From an uncultured Akkermansia sp. (GTDB lineage Bacteria; Verrucomicrobiota; Verrucomicrobiia; Verrucomicrobiales; Akkermansiaceae), in assembly GCA_947588645.1 (NCBI GenBank), contig CANPYO010000001.1, forward strand, positions 1-64,000: a stretch of DNA of 64,000 nt, read 5' to 3'. The position numbers were made by a program, and so were the translations under genes. Within the stretch, counting starts at the first letter, position 1, and each line of letters starts with the position of its first letter. Of the stretch, positions 29,501 through 41,500 are shown in pieces. The notes beneath the pieces are model-generated. The model saw only the letters and a program-made list of their open reading frames with translations. It did no database searches and had not been told where the DNA came from.

Positions 29501-32500
29501 GCGGAGGCTACGGAGAGTGGGGAGCCGGCCTCGCTCGCGGCAAGCGTGAGTAACCTCAATATCGCCGCGGGCAGTGCAGTTGGTCTTGGGAAGAACTCGA
29601 CCCTGACGGTTAGCAGCAACTTGGCGGGGCTCGGTGGGGGATTCGGGTCCATTGAAGGAAAAGAAGGGAGCATGCTGGTGCTGCGACAGGGGGGTACCGG
29701 TGGCACGTTCGGAGGCTGGGTGAGCAGCAGTTTCACGTATGCGGGGGGGGGGCAGTATACGCTGAGCGGCGGCTTCACGGGACCTGAGTTGGTGGTGAAC
29801 AGCAACGGCACGCTGAATCTCACCGGTGCGACGAGCAGAGAGGAGGGCGAAGCGAGGACTGTCCTCGATCTGAGAAATACTGATGTCGACGTGGCAGCCG
29901 GCGCGACCTTGGTGTTGGGAGGCGGATCCAACAACAAAGTGAACCGTGTGTACGTGACGACGACGAAAGAGGTCGAGGGCGGAGAGCAACAGCAGCTGAC
30001 CTTGAATGGTACGCTGACGCTTCGGGGGACGTTGCTCAACCAGGTGGAAGGGGATCTCACATTGGGAGCGGGTGCGACGCTCAACTATGACAACGGTGGG
30101 GCGGGCAGGAATGCTCTCACCGGCGTGTTGACCCTGGATGGCGGTACATTGACCTGGCAAAGGAAGTTGGAGGTCGAAGGATTGGAGAGGGGCACGAGCG
30201 GGATGCTGAATGGGGCTGATTCTCCGGAGTTTCTGATCACCGGCAACGTGGGCAGGCACGTGTACGACGGAGTTCTGGGAAACATTGCCGTGACGATGAA
30301 GGGCTCGGCGACGCAGGCGTTCTCCGGATCAAGTTACACGAACGCGTTTATCGTGGAGGACGGAACAATTGAATTCTCCGGTGCCGTCGACCTGAGCGGA
30401 GCGACGCTCACGCTGAAAAACGGCGTCTTTAGCTTCACCGGCGGGTCTGGCATCGTCGATACGCTCACAACAGGTGATGGGGGGGATAAGCGAGCCTTGG
30501 TGCTGGGTGGCGGCGAGCTGTCGGTGGCGAAGCTGGACGGCAGTTTGACGAGTCTCACGCTGGAAGGGGGCAGCCGTTTGGACCTCGGCGACGGTAACGC
30601 GCCGACTGAGCCGGTGCTTTACGACTTGGGGACGGTGATCTTGGGGGGCAACGCAACCTTGGGGGGACTGAGACTTGTGGCGGGAGAGGGAGATTTGCCG
30701 GAACCTTTGCCGGAACCGACGCAGCTGCATTTCACCGGGTTTGACTACTCTCGAGGAGGGAACCTGACCATCGAGTTGTCGGGAGATGATTTGGGGACGA
30801 TTGCCCGGAACCGTACGGGTTATCAGCTCTTCCAGATTCGGGAGGGGGATCTCCTCACGGATAAGTGGTGTGATGGCATCAACATCGAGGTGAAGGATAA
30901 CTCGGCTGGTTGGAATTGCCGCGTGGATTCCAGCGGGTACCTCTGGATTTTGGATTCGACCAATGCCCTCACTTTCGACGGCTTCGAGTACATTGAGGAA
31001 GAAGATCGCAAACAACCATTGGACTCCATGACGTGGATTTCGAATGATCCGGATCTCGAGTGGCAGGTCGGCCGTGGGGAGGGGCAGGCTCCTGTGTGGA
31101 GCACGTGGCGCGACAACAGCGGCGGGCAGAACGTGATCCTGACGCTTGCCGAGGAGTGGGCCGGGGAGGTCGAACAACCCAAGATGGAGATGGAAGTGTC
31201 TCTGGTGGGTGGAGTCAGCGTGCACGATATGAAGGTGGAGGGCGCGACCTTCACGTTCACGCACGAGTCGGACGTGGAGGGCAGTCTGAGCGTCACTGGC
31301 AACCTCTCAATTGCGGGTAATGGCGGCGTGGTGGTGAAGGGTTCGACCGTCACTGTGGACGGCGAGCTGACCGGAGTCATAGATGAGGACGGCGAGCTGA
31401 GAGCGGGAAGTATGATCGTGGGCGCCGGAGGCCGCTTGGAGACGACCGTTGATGAAAACTACACGTCCAGGATCCTGCTGGAGGATACCGGCACGTTGCA
31501 GGCAAAAGGTCAGGCGAAGGTGAAGGTGACCGGTGTGGAAAATCGCATTGAGACTTTCTCGGGAGACGGTAACGAACTTCACCTGGATCTGGTCGTTGAT
31601 ATTGCCACTGGTGCTGCTTCAGGGGATGGGTGGACTCCTGTGAATCAGGATACTTCGGCTTCCGGTAATCTCTATCTCGACAGCGTCAGCGTGAATAAAG
31701 GGACGTTGAAACTCGTGGACGTACCGGAGGCCATTCATGTGGGAAATTTGACGGTAGGGAATAATGATCCGGATCACCTTGACAGCATAGCCAACATGTC
31801 GGGAGTCGCGGTGGATGGACTCGTGACGGTGAACGCGGACGGGCAACTCGCGCTGGGGACGACGAAGGAGACGACGTTGAGAGGCGGACTGACGGGCGTC
31901 GGCGCAATCAGCGGCGGTACGGATACGGCTCATGCCAAGCTCACCTTCGACGGCGCCTTGTCTGAGGCGCAGACCTTCGAGGGCTCCATCACTCGCGTGG
32001 ATATCACGGTCATCGGCGATGCGAAGAATCAGACCTTGACGAAGCTGTCCGACAGCACTGTCACGGTGGATCAGGGCGGCGCCATTACCTTGGGTGGCGA
32101 TGGCGAAGACGATGTGGTGAATCTCGAAGGAGCGACGAATGTTTTCCAAGGAACGCTTGCATTCACGGGATCGAACAACACGGTGGCGGGAGGGGAGTCC
32201 CTCACCATGGGCAGACAGGGAACCGATGAGACGGAGCCTGCGGTGGGAGTCATCGAGGTGCTCGAGGGCAGCTCTCTCACCATCACCGGCGGTCTGGGGT
32301 CGAAAACGGACAACGGCAGCATCACGGGAAGTGGTGTGCTGACGGTGGATACCACGGGAGCGACGAGCTCGGCTGTGACGTTCGGGCAAGGCATCAACGT
32401 GGTGAAGAAGGGCGCCGGGGAGCAGAGTTTCTCGGCGGATCTCGGTAGTGGGGGAACCCCGCATGAGGGCGCCATCACGGTGCAGCAGGGGACGCTGACC

Positions 32501-35500
32501 TTCGGCGGCGATGTGTTCCAGTCCGGGGACGTGACGCTGGCGCACGGGACGACGCTGCATTTCAGTAAGGTCAGTGCGGAGGGCGAGACGGCTCAGGTTC
32601 AGTTGGGAGCGATCAATGCCGCAGACGAGGTGCCGGAAAGTTACGAGGGCGCTATCGTCTTCGACGGCGAGAAGCTCACCCTGGGAGCCGGCAGGGAAAG
32701 CTTCCTGGGCAGTTTGGAGTTCACGCGCGATGGGGAGACCACCTGGGATTTGGCGGGTAACGTCACGCTGGGAGGGTTGACCGTGGAGGCGGCTGATCAA
32801 TTGACCGTCGGAGGAGAGGGGCGCCTGACTCTGGACGGTGAATTGGATCTGGGCGACCAGGATCTTGTCGTGAATCTGGTTCCCGGTCTGGCCGTGACGC
32901 GGGGCGATGATTTCGGCTACAGAGAAGGAACCACGGGCAGGCTCATTCTGAACGGGGAGGGTCTCGGCACGCCGGTGCACATGTCGCTGATCTTTGACAA
33001 GTCGTGGGAGGGAGAAGAGGTTGGCCTTGACGGCAACGTGTTCTACTACGACTTCGGTGCGGAGCATGTCGGTTACGGTGAGGATGCCAGGAATTTCAAG
33101 AGCGTCACGGTGAGAAGCGGGGCGCAGTTCTGGCTGAAGGAGACTTATGACCAGTCAGAGGTGGAGACGCAGGCCGGGGTACAGCTGGGGTCGGGTGAGG
33201 TGCACATCGCCGGCAAAGGGTTCACAAATGAGGACGGATCTTTCCAACCGAACGTCGTCGGGGAGGGCGAGGATGCATACCTTTCCTACGGCGCGCTGCG
33301 CTTGGATGATGGAACCTTGCTCATTGGCGGTTCCCTGGTGCTGGATGAGGATGCGGCGGTGCTCGTAAGCAGTGGCACGGGGACGATTGCCGCCGAGGCG
33401 GTGACAGGCAGCGCCCAAGGTGGTGAAGTTCTCACCAAGTACGGCGACGGCACGCTGGAGATCACCGGCTCGGTGTCGGGGCTGGGAGGTATCGCCACTG
33501 CGGATGCGGATTCTTCCTCTTCGAGTGACGGAACAACATCCGGCGGAACGTTGATCCTTTCCGGTTCTTTGGATGTGGGCGAGGGCTCCTTCACGTTCAA
33601 CGCTGATGGACGCGGCGATGGCCCCAGCAGCAGTATTGTGGTGCAGGGCGGCTTGACCGGCAGCGCGAATATCACAAAGACGGGCTATGGAACCCTGGTG
33701 CTGGACGGCACGAAGCACGAACTCACGGCCACCGGCAGTCTGACGATCGACGAGTACAGTACGGTTGAACTGATGGGAACCAACAATTTCTCGGGCGTGG
33801 TGGTAAATGGCGTTCTGAATTTGGCGGGTACCGACGTCGCCTTGAAGAAGCTCGATGGCGACAGCTCCGGCACGATCGGGTTGGGTGGTAGGACTCTGAC
33901 CATCATCGGTACGGGCGGTACTTTCAGAGGGTGGATCAAGGAAGGACAGTTGACGATTGATAAAGGCGCTTCGCAAGAGCTCGTGGACGGCGATCCTGAC
34001 AACTTCGATCAGGTGGATGTTGTGGACAACGGAACGCTGACGCTTTCCGCTCCGAAAACCACCATCAGGAGTCTGTCCGGCAGCGGAACGGTGACGGACG
34101 ACAAGGCGGAGAGCAGAATCACCTTGATCATCCAAAAGCCTCAAGGAGAAAAGACTTTCGATGGCTCGCTGGAGGATGTCGGTAGCATAACCGTGAGGGG
34201 TGGCGTCCAGGGCTTCTCGAAAGCGTTTTCCGGCGCGTTCGCGAACGTGGAGAATGTCGTAGAGGATGGCGTGGAGAAAGTTGGCGTCCTCAAGCTCCTT
34301 GGTGCGGACAATACGCTGACCATCGGCTCTCTGGAGGGTACGCTGACCATCGGCGATGATGCGTATGAGGATGCGAGTCTCACGCTGACCGACCAGACGA
34401 CGACCTCCGGGACGATCAATGGCACGGGTGCGCTCACGCTGACAGGCATGGGCAGCATCGAAAGTTTGATCGAGGGCTCGCTGGCGATCACGTCCTCCGG
34501 CACACAGAGCCTCACCAATGTGACCGCTGAGAGCATCGCGGTGGAGAGCGGCAGCATGACCGTAAGAGAAGGCATCACTGTGAATCGGATGAGCGTGTCC
34601 GGCGGCAGTGTCTTGACGCTGGAAAACAGTAATGTGAGAGCAAAGGACGAAAGCGCGGTGAACGGAGAGGAACCGCATCTCGATATCGAGGTGAGTGGAG
34701 CGGAATCGCGCCTCGCGTTTGCCTTTGGCGATCCCGACCTGGGCAGCGGGATAATAAATCTGACGCTCTCCAGCGGCGCTACGCTGGACATGAGCGAACT
34801 CACCGGCCGTGTGGATGGGCAGCATGGGCAGGAGATTCTCCTGAATACGCTCGGCGTGACTGACGGCGGCAACATGACCTGGGCGGACAGCGTGACCGGC
34901 AACCAGACGGTGTATGTGGGCACGATGAGCGCTACGGGTGACGTGAATCTCGGTTCGCTGGCGAGCGGGCAGGAATTGCATCTGGAGCATCTGTCCAACG
35001 TGACCGGTCACCTGACGGCCGATGTGAGCGGCGGGGGCGTGGTGTACCTGGGCGAAATCTTTGTGGCCGCCGGTGAGACGGGGGGCAGCGTGGCGGTAAG
35101 AGGCGGCGACCTGCATGTGCACGCCGTGGAAAATGGTGGTCACGGATCCGCTTTCCACAAATCCGGTTCCGGCGACTTCAACATCGGCAGCAAGGTGGTC
35201 TTTGAGAGGAGCACCGAGAATAACTATAACAAGCTGTTTGTGACCTTCTCCGGCGGTCTGACCTGGGGCGGGAAGAACGCGGGGACAGACGTGCTGGGCG
35301 CCGGCGAGCTGAGTTTTGACGGCGGGAATCTCGCGTTTGGTTACGATGAAGAAGACAGCTCCTTGTTGAAGATGGATCAGAGTTTGTTTACCTCCGATCT
35401 GACCTCCATCTACATCGATCTGAAGAAGATGAGGGTTGAGTCGTTGGAGGGGCGGGGCTTCAGGCTGGGCATTGTCCTGAGCGCGAGTGAGTACACCGAC

Positions 35501-38500
35501 GAAAAGGCTGCAGAATTGCTGGAATTGTTTGCCGGCAATGCCAGTGGTCAGATGGGGACGGATGACGAGGAGGGGGAGGAAGGTGAAGGCGGCGAGGAAG
35601 GAAAGGGTGGTTTGATCGATTTGGATGAAAATTACAGCTTCAGTGAGAAGTCTTTGAGTTGGGAGCTTGACGCGGATGGCAACCACTACCTGACCCTGCA
35701 CGCCAGCGGCATCGCACTGCTGGACGTGAAGTACTGGGATCAGCGCTGGGATGCTGCCAATTATTCCGCGCCGAACAGCGGCATATTGGAGAAGACCCGC
35801 TTCCACGACTTCGGTTCACTTTCCGGCAATACGGGTTCCTTCCTGGATAGCACGCTCGCGTTGGCTGACACTCCCTTGTTGAAGGATGGTGGTCATAATG
35901 ACGCAAATGAGTCTCGCACGGTTGTATGGGTGGACAGCGGAGCGGATGTGTGGAACGGTTCAGGCGTGAACACGACCCGGGCGACCATTGTTGGCGGAAG
36001 TGTCCATAAGACGGATGAATCGGTGTCGATTGTCGGCGTGGTGGACAGCTTCGACAGCTACATTTGGTACAACCCGGTGCAACCGGCGGACACGGATCCG
36101 GCAGATGACGCGGCGGCAGATGAGGAGTCTCCGATGCCTCCTTCGGATACCACGGCGCACGTGCACATGCTGGTGGGCGGGTCGGTCTGCACTTGGCTGA
36201 GCCCATCGGAGGACGAGCGCGGCGGCTTCAAAGGAATAAGCCACATCCAGATGGAGAATGGCGCGGTGGATTACATCGTGGGCGGTAACCACGTGAACAA
36301 CAGCGCCTTCACCTTTGACGGCGACAGCTACATCTCCGTCTTCGACGGCAGCGTGCTCGGCTCGGTGGTGGGCGGCAGCACGCTCACCGAGGGCAGTGCG
36401 AGCGGGGCAAACGGGTACGCCTTCTCCGGCGATTCCCACGTCAACATCTACGCCGTGCTGAGCAATGCGAAGGACGCGGAAGGCAAGGATCTCGTGCCGA
36501 CAATCTCCTCCGCCGTCTCGACTTCAGAGAGTACACAGGCTGCGGAAGGTACGGCCTTTACCGCGGTGGTGGGCGGCAATGCGTGGATCGGCTTCGCTAC
36601 GGCTGAGGGCGCTCAGGACGCCGTGACGACCTTCAACGGCAATTCCCACGTCCTTGTTGACCTGGTGGATTCCCAGTATCAGCTGAATGGCGGGGATGCT
36701 CCGACGGAAAAACCGGCTCCGGATGCGGAAGGTTCCTTCGACAAGGCCATCGTGGGCGGCAACTACACGGCCTTCCGGAAGGATGAGAATGGAGCCCGCT
36801 CGAGCTCCACGCAGTTCCTCGGCAACACGGACATCTCCATCACCGCCAACGAGAATCACACCTTTACCGCGGGCATCAACGGCGCAAGCCGCAGTGCGCG
36901 CGCCGGCGAGGGAATCACTCTCTTCGGCATTGCCGATCTCGCGCCCGAGAAGCCAGAGTTGCGCTCCTCCACGAACATCACCATCGATGGCGGTACGTAC
37001 CGGGAGGCCATCGCGGGCGGCTTCTGGTTCGAAGAGAGCGCCACGGGCGACCATGCGGCCGAGTTCTACGGCGACACGCACGTCACTTTGAATGCGGGCA
37101 ACTTCTCCCGCGTCGTGGGCGGCAACTACAACCTGGCCGGTGGCGCCGGCGCCTCGGAAACGACGATGGGCGACACCCACGTCTCTGTCGCGGGCGGAAC
37201 CATCGCGGGCGGCTTGCTGGTCGGCGGCGATTTCTACAAAGACGATAACGGTCAGAGCAATGTCCGCACGGGCAACACGAATGTCGAGATTTCTGGCGGT
37301 GCGTTTACGGACACTTCCATCGTGGGCGGCGACTACGCTGACTTCTCCGGCACAACGACCGGCAACGCGAGCATTCAAGGCAATGCCAACCTGATCATCG
37401 GATCGCCCGATGCGGACAACGCCGCCATCACGATCAAGGGTAAGCTGGTCGGCGGCAGCATGGTTCTTGACGATGGAAGCGGAGCCCATACGGTGGATGT
37501 GCAGAGCAGCACGATCACCGTGAACAGCGGAACTATCGAGGGCGTGGTGATCGGCGGCAGCTACCAGAGCGACCACAGAGCGGGTGAGTCGCCTGCCATG
37601 AACACGCTGAGCAGCGAGAGCATCGTCGTCAACCTCGACGGCGGCGTCATCACCGGCAACGTGTACGGCGGCCATTACAGCGAGGTGGCGGACCACGCGG
37701 ACGCGCTGGAGCTGGGCACGGTGGAGATCAATGTGAACGGCAGTGAGGTGACCGGCAATATCGTGGGCGGCAATTACCTCGCGGCGGTGAAGGATTCGGA
37801 AGCTGCGCCGGGGGGTGCGGTGACCATCAATCTGAACTCCGGCAGCGTGAGCGGGGATGTGTACGGTGCGGGTCACCATGCAGCCGCCTCCCTCAGCGGT
37901 GAGGAGGCTGCGCTCAACGCGAGCGTGGCGGAAGTGGTCGTCAATCTGAGTTCGGACTTCGTGTTCGCGAGCACTCCGGAGACCGAGTCCCATCGCCTGA
38001 GCGGCGGCTTCCTCAAGGCCTCCGGTAACGAGAAGCTCGATGCCTCCTCGGTGGATCACGCCGTGCTCAAGTTGACATCCGGAGGGGTGTACACGAATCT
38101 GACCGAGGTGACCCTGCAGGACTTCGATGAGGTCGTGCTGGGCTCGACGGCTGCCGTGTCTGACTTCTCCTTGACGCAGGACGCAAAGGGCGTGGGAACC
38201 TCGTACCGGGACTACGACGCGGACGGCATGAAGGTTCGCACGGTGGATGCTCTGCTCGTGCGCCGCGATGAAAATGCGCAGGACACTGCCCGCTTCACCG
38301 TGAACGGCAATCTGGATATGACGGGCGCTGCCACGCGGGCGCTGGATGTGAGCGGGGCCGAGATGCGTGTGGGCGCTGTGAGCGGATTGCAGACCCTGCT
38401 GGTGCATGACGGTCGCATGACGGTGGATTCCGAGCTGAAGATGGTGGACGGGCTGCACATCGACTTGGAGAACGGCTTCAGCAGCAGCTACGGCAAGGAT

Positions 38501-41500
38501 GAGAGCCGCGCCTTCCTCCGGGCGGGCAGCATCGATATGAGCCAGTTCTCCGCCGACAGGAAGGTGAAGCTGACGGTGTCCGGACTGTACGAGGGAGGCA
38601 GGGTGCACGAGGGCTTGTTCTACCTGGTGAGCGGCTTCGACCCGGAGCAACAGAAGGGCTTTGCGGATCTCTTTGACGCCGAATTCCTCAAGACGTTGGA
38701 GACTCAGACCAACGAAGCTCTCCATGAAGGCGAGTCCGGTTTCAGCTGGAATGGCGAGGGTGAGGGCTACTACTTGGATCTGCAGGAGCGCGCCGGCAGC
38801 CTAGTGCTGAGTGTCCGCTTCGGCTCCCCGGACAAGTGGTTCTGGAACGGTCAGGTCGGCTCGGAGCATGATGTGGAGGCCGGCGTCTGGAAGGGCAATA
38901 CGAATGACAACTGGAGCAAGCTGGATCAACCGGGTGCCGAGGGTGGCGAGACGCCGAATCAAGCCCCGCTGGTCAACTTCACGGAAGGCGCCAGCAACGC
39001 GAACGACGGCGTTGTGCGCATCGAGGGAACGGTGACGCCGGGCGGCATCTGGGTGCAGGGTGGTGAATACACCTTCCGCGAGTCCGACAAGGGCGGCAGC
39101 ATCGAGCTGCGTTCGCCGCAGATCAGACCGGGTGATCCCAAGGAAGATCCTGACAGGATTATCGGCAAGATTGTGGTGGGTGGCGTCGATGATGCGAATT
39201 CCTTTGCCTCGTTGGATCTCCAGATGGGCACGACGTTGGTGCCGGAAGTGGAGATGCGCGATCGCGGCGTGTTGACGCTGAGCCACGAGAATGCCATTCA
39301 AGACAACACGAGGGTGTCCTTCCTGGGCGGTAAACTCGTGATCAACGAGAAGGTTTCCGAAATCCGGCCGGATGGAAGCGGTGAGCTCTGCTACACCGGG
39401 AATATGGGCGCACGCCTCAACTTGGCGGACGACAACATGCTCATCATTCAGGTGGGCAGGTCCTATGAGGGCTTCCTCGCCGAGTTGGCTGCTGCCCCCG
39501 CAGGTGCGGCGGAATTTTCCGGTTCCGGGGAATCCCCCTATGCCGCGCCCGAACAATCGCTCGTCATGGGCAATATCAACACCGCCCTCAATGCGACTGA
39601 GGGATCGGATGGTATGCGCAAGGCTTTGTATACCAATGGTGTAGAGAAGAGTGGGCGCTATAAGCTGACCATGGCCTGGAGGGAGACGGGCACGGATGTG
39701 ACCCTCAGCTCCAACATCCGCGCGCAGGAAGGGGAACTCGCCTACGAGATCGGCACAGCGGCGGATGGCGAAATGACGCTGCCCGACGGTGTGACGGTGG
39801 TGCGCGGGGCGACCTTCAGCATGTTCGCTACGGCGGGCAATGTGACCCTGGGCTCCTTCACGAGCCGGGATCGAGCTTCCGGAGAGATGGAGAGCTTGAT
39901 TGGGGACATGCTGGGCATGGATGATGTGGCGCGCGTGTCGGTAGGCTCTGCGGATGACAAGGCGACGTATTCCTTCACGGGAGACAACTCTTCCTTCAGC
40001 AACGGAGCGATCCGCCTGGTGGGCAATGGTTCCTCGTCGCTCGCACGGGCGAAGGATTTGAAGGCTATCGGTGCGGCGACCTCGGCGCAGAACGCCCATG
40101 TGCGGCTCGAGCTGCAAGGGCGCGCTCTGGAGTTTGACGCCAAGACGGAGACGGGGAGGAGAGGTCTTGATCTTTACCTGACCGGCATGGATGTGAGCGG
40201 CGACAACGCCAGCTTCCTGGGCGGGTATAGCTTGGGGAATGCGGCCAACGCGCGCATCAACGTGTATGCCTCGACTCTTACCGGCGATGGTGTGCTGGCC
40301 AATGCCTGGGGCAAGGATGCCAACGGCGAGGGCACGGTCTCCACGGCCTTCCACCACTCTTTCACCGGCGATATGGCCGACTTCCACGGGAAGATTGTGG
40401 CGGGCGCCTCAACGCCCGGAGGGCAGAACAGCGCTTCCGACTCCAGCTGGACGCTGAATGTGCAGAATGTTGCGGAGGATCACGACTACGACTTCAGTCT
40501 GGGCGGCACCGGCAAGGTGACCATGAATGCGGGTGAGTCCGCCATCACCCTGACCGGGCAGGTCAGTGACCTGGTGAGCCTGGAGAACGCCGGCAGTGGC
40601 GATGTCGTCCTCAAGGGGCAAAACTCCACGACCGGCGCCCTCATTACCGGCGACGGATCGGACGAGGCAGTCGCCGGCGGCTTTGTGCTGGACGGCGGTG
40701 CGACTTGGAGCGGTACGCAGCTGCAAGGCCATGGAACCTTCACGCTCAAGCAGGGCACGCTGACCAACGGCGGCAGCTTCACGAAGGATGAAAACGCTTC
40801 CGTCGTGGTGGACGCTACCGGTGTGGTTGACGTGAAGGGTATGAAAGCTGATACGCTCGGCGATATCACCGTGCACGGCGACCGAGGCGGACGTCTCTCG
40901 AATGTGCAGGGTACGCTGGGTACGAGTGGGCGCAGGGTCACACTCGTCTTCGACGAAGCCAACCTGAGCGGGGTGGGCGAGGATGCCGACGGTTTGGTCT
41001 CCTTCACCGGTAAGGGCGGTTCGCTCGTGGTGACGCAAGACAGCCAGGCAGAAACACCGGACAGCGGTTTGGTTCTCGACTTCTCGGAGGGGGGATTCGT
41101 GGATGTGCTGAAGAGCCACAGGGTCGAGGGTGCGCAGACCGTGCTGCATGTCGTGGAGAACGGAACGCTGAACCTCGATGCCGTGGATGACGGCGATCTG
41201 CTGCGCTTCCTGACCAAAGATTCCTCCGGTTACGGACAATTGCTCTCCGATCTCGGTTTCACCCTCAATAAGAGCGGCGCAACGAGCGGCAACCTGTTGC
41301 TTTCCGGTGTTTCGACGGACGTGTACCTGGTGCTCGGCGAGCCCGGCGGCGACGACGACGATGTGACTGTGGGCGCTGTCAACGACGCCTTCGATCGGAA
41401 GAAGGCTGTGGTGGTCGATCAGAACACCGGTCTGACACTGCGCTTCGATGACAACTCCGGCGACGAGGTGACGCTGCATAATCTGGTGGGCCTGGTGGGC

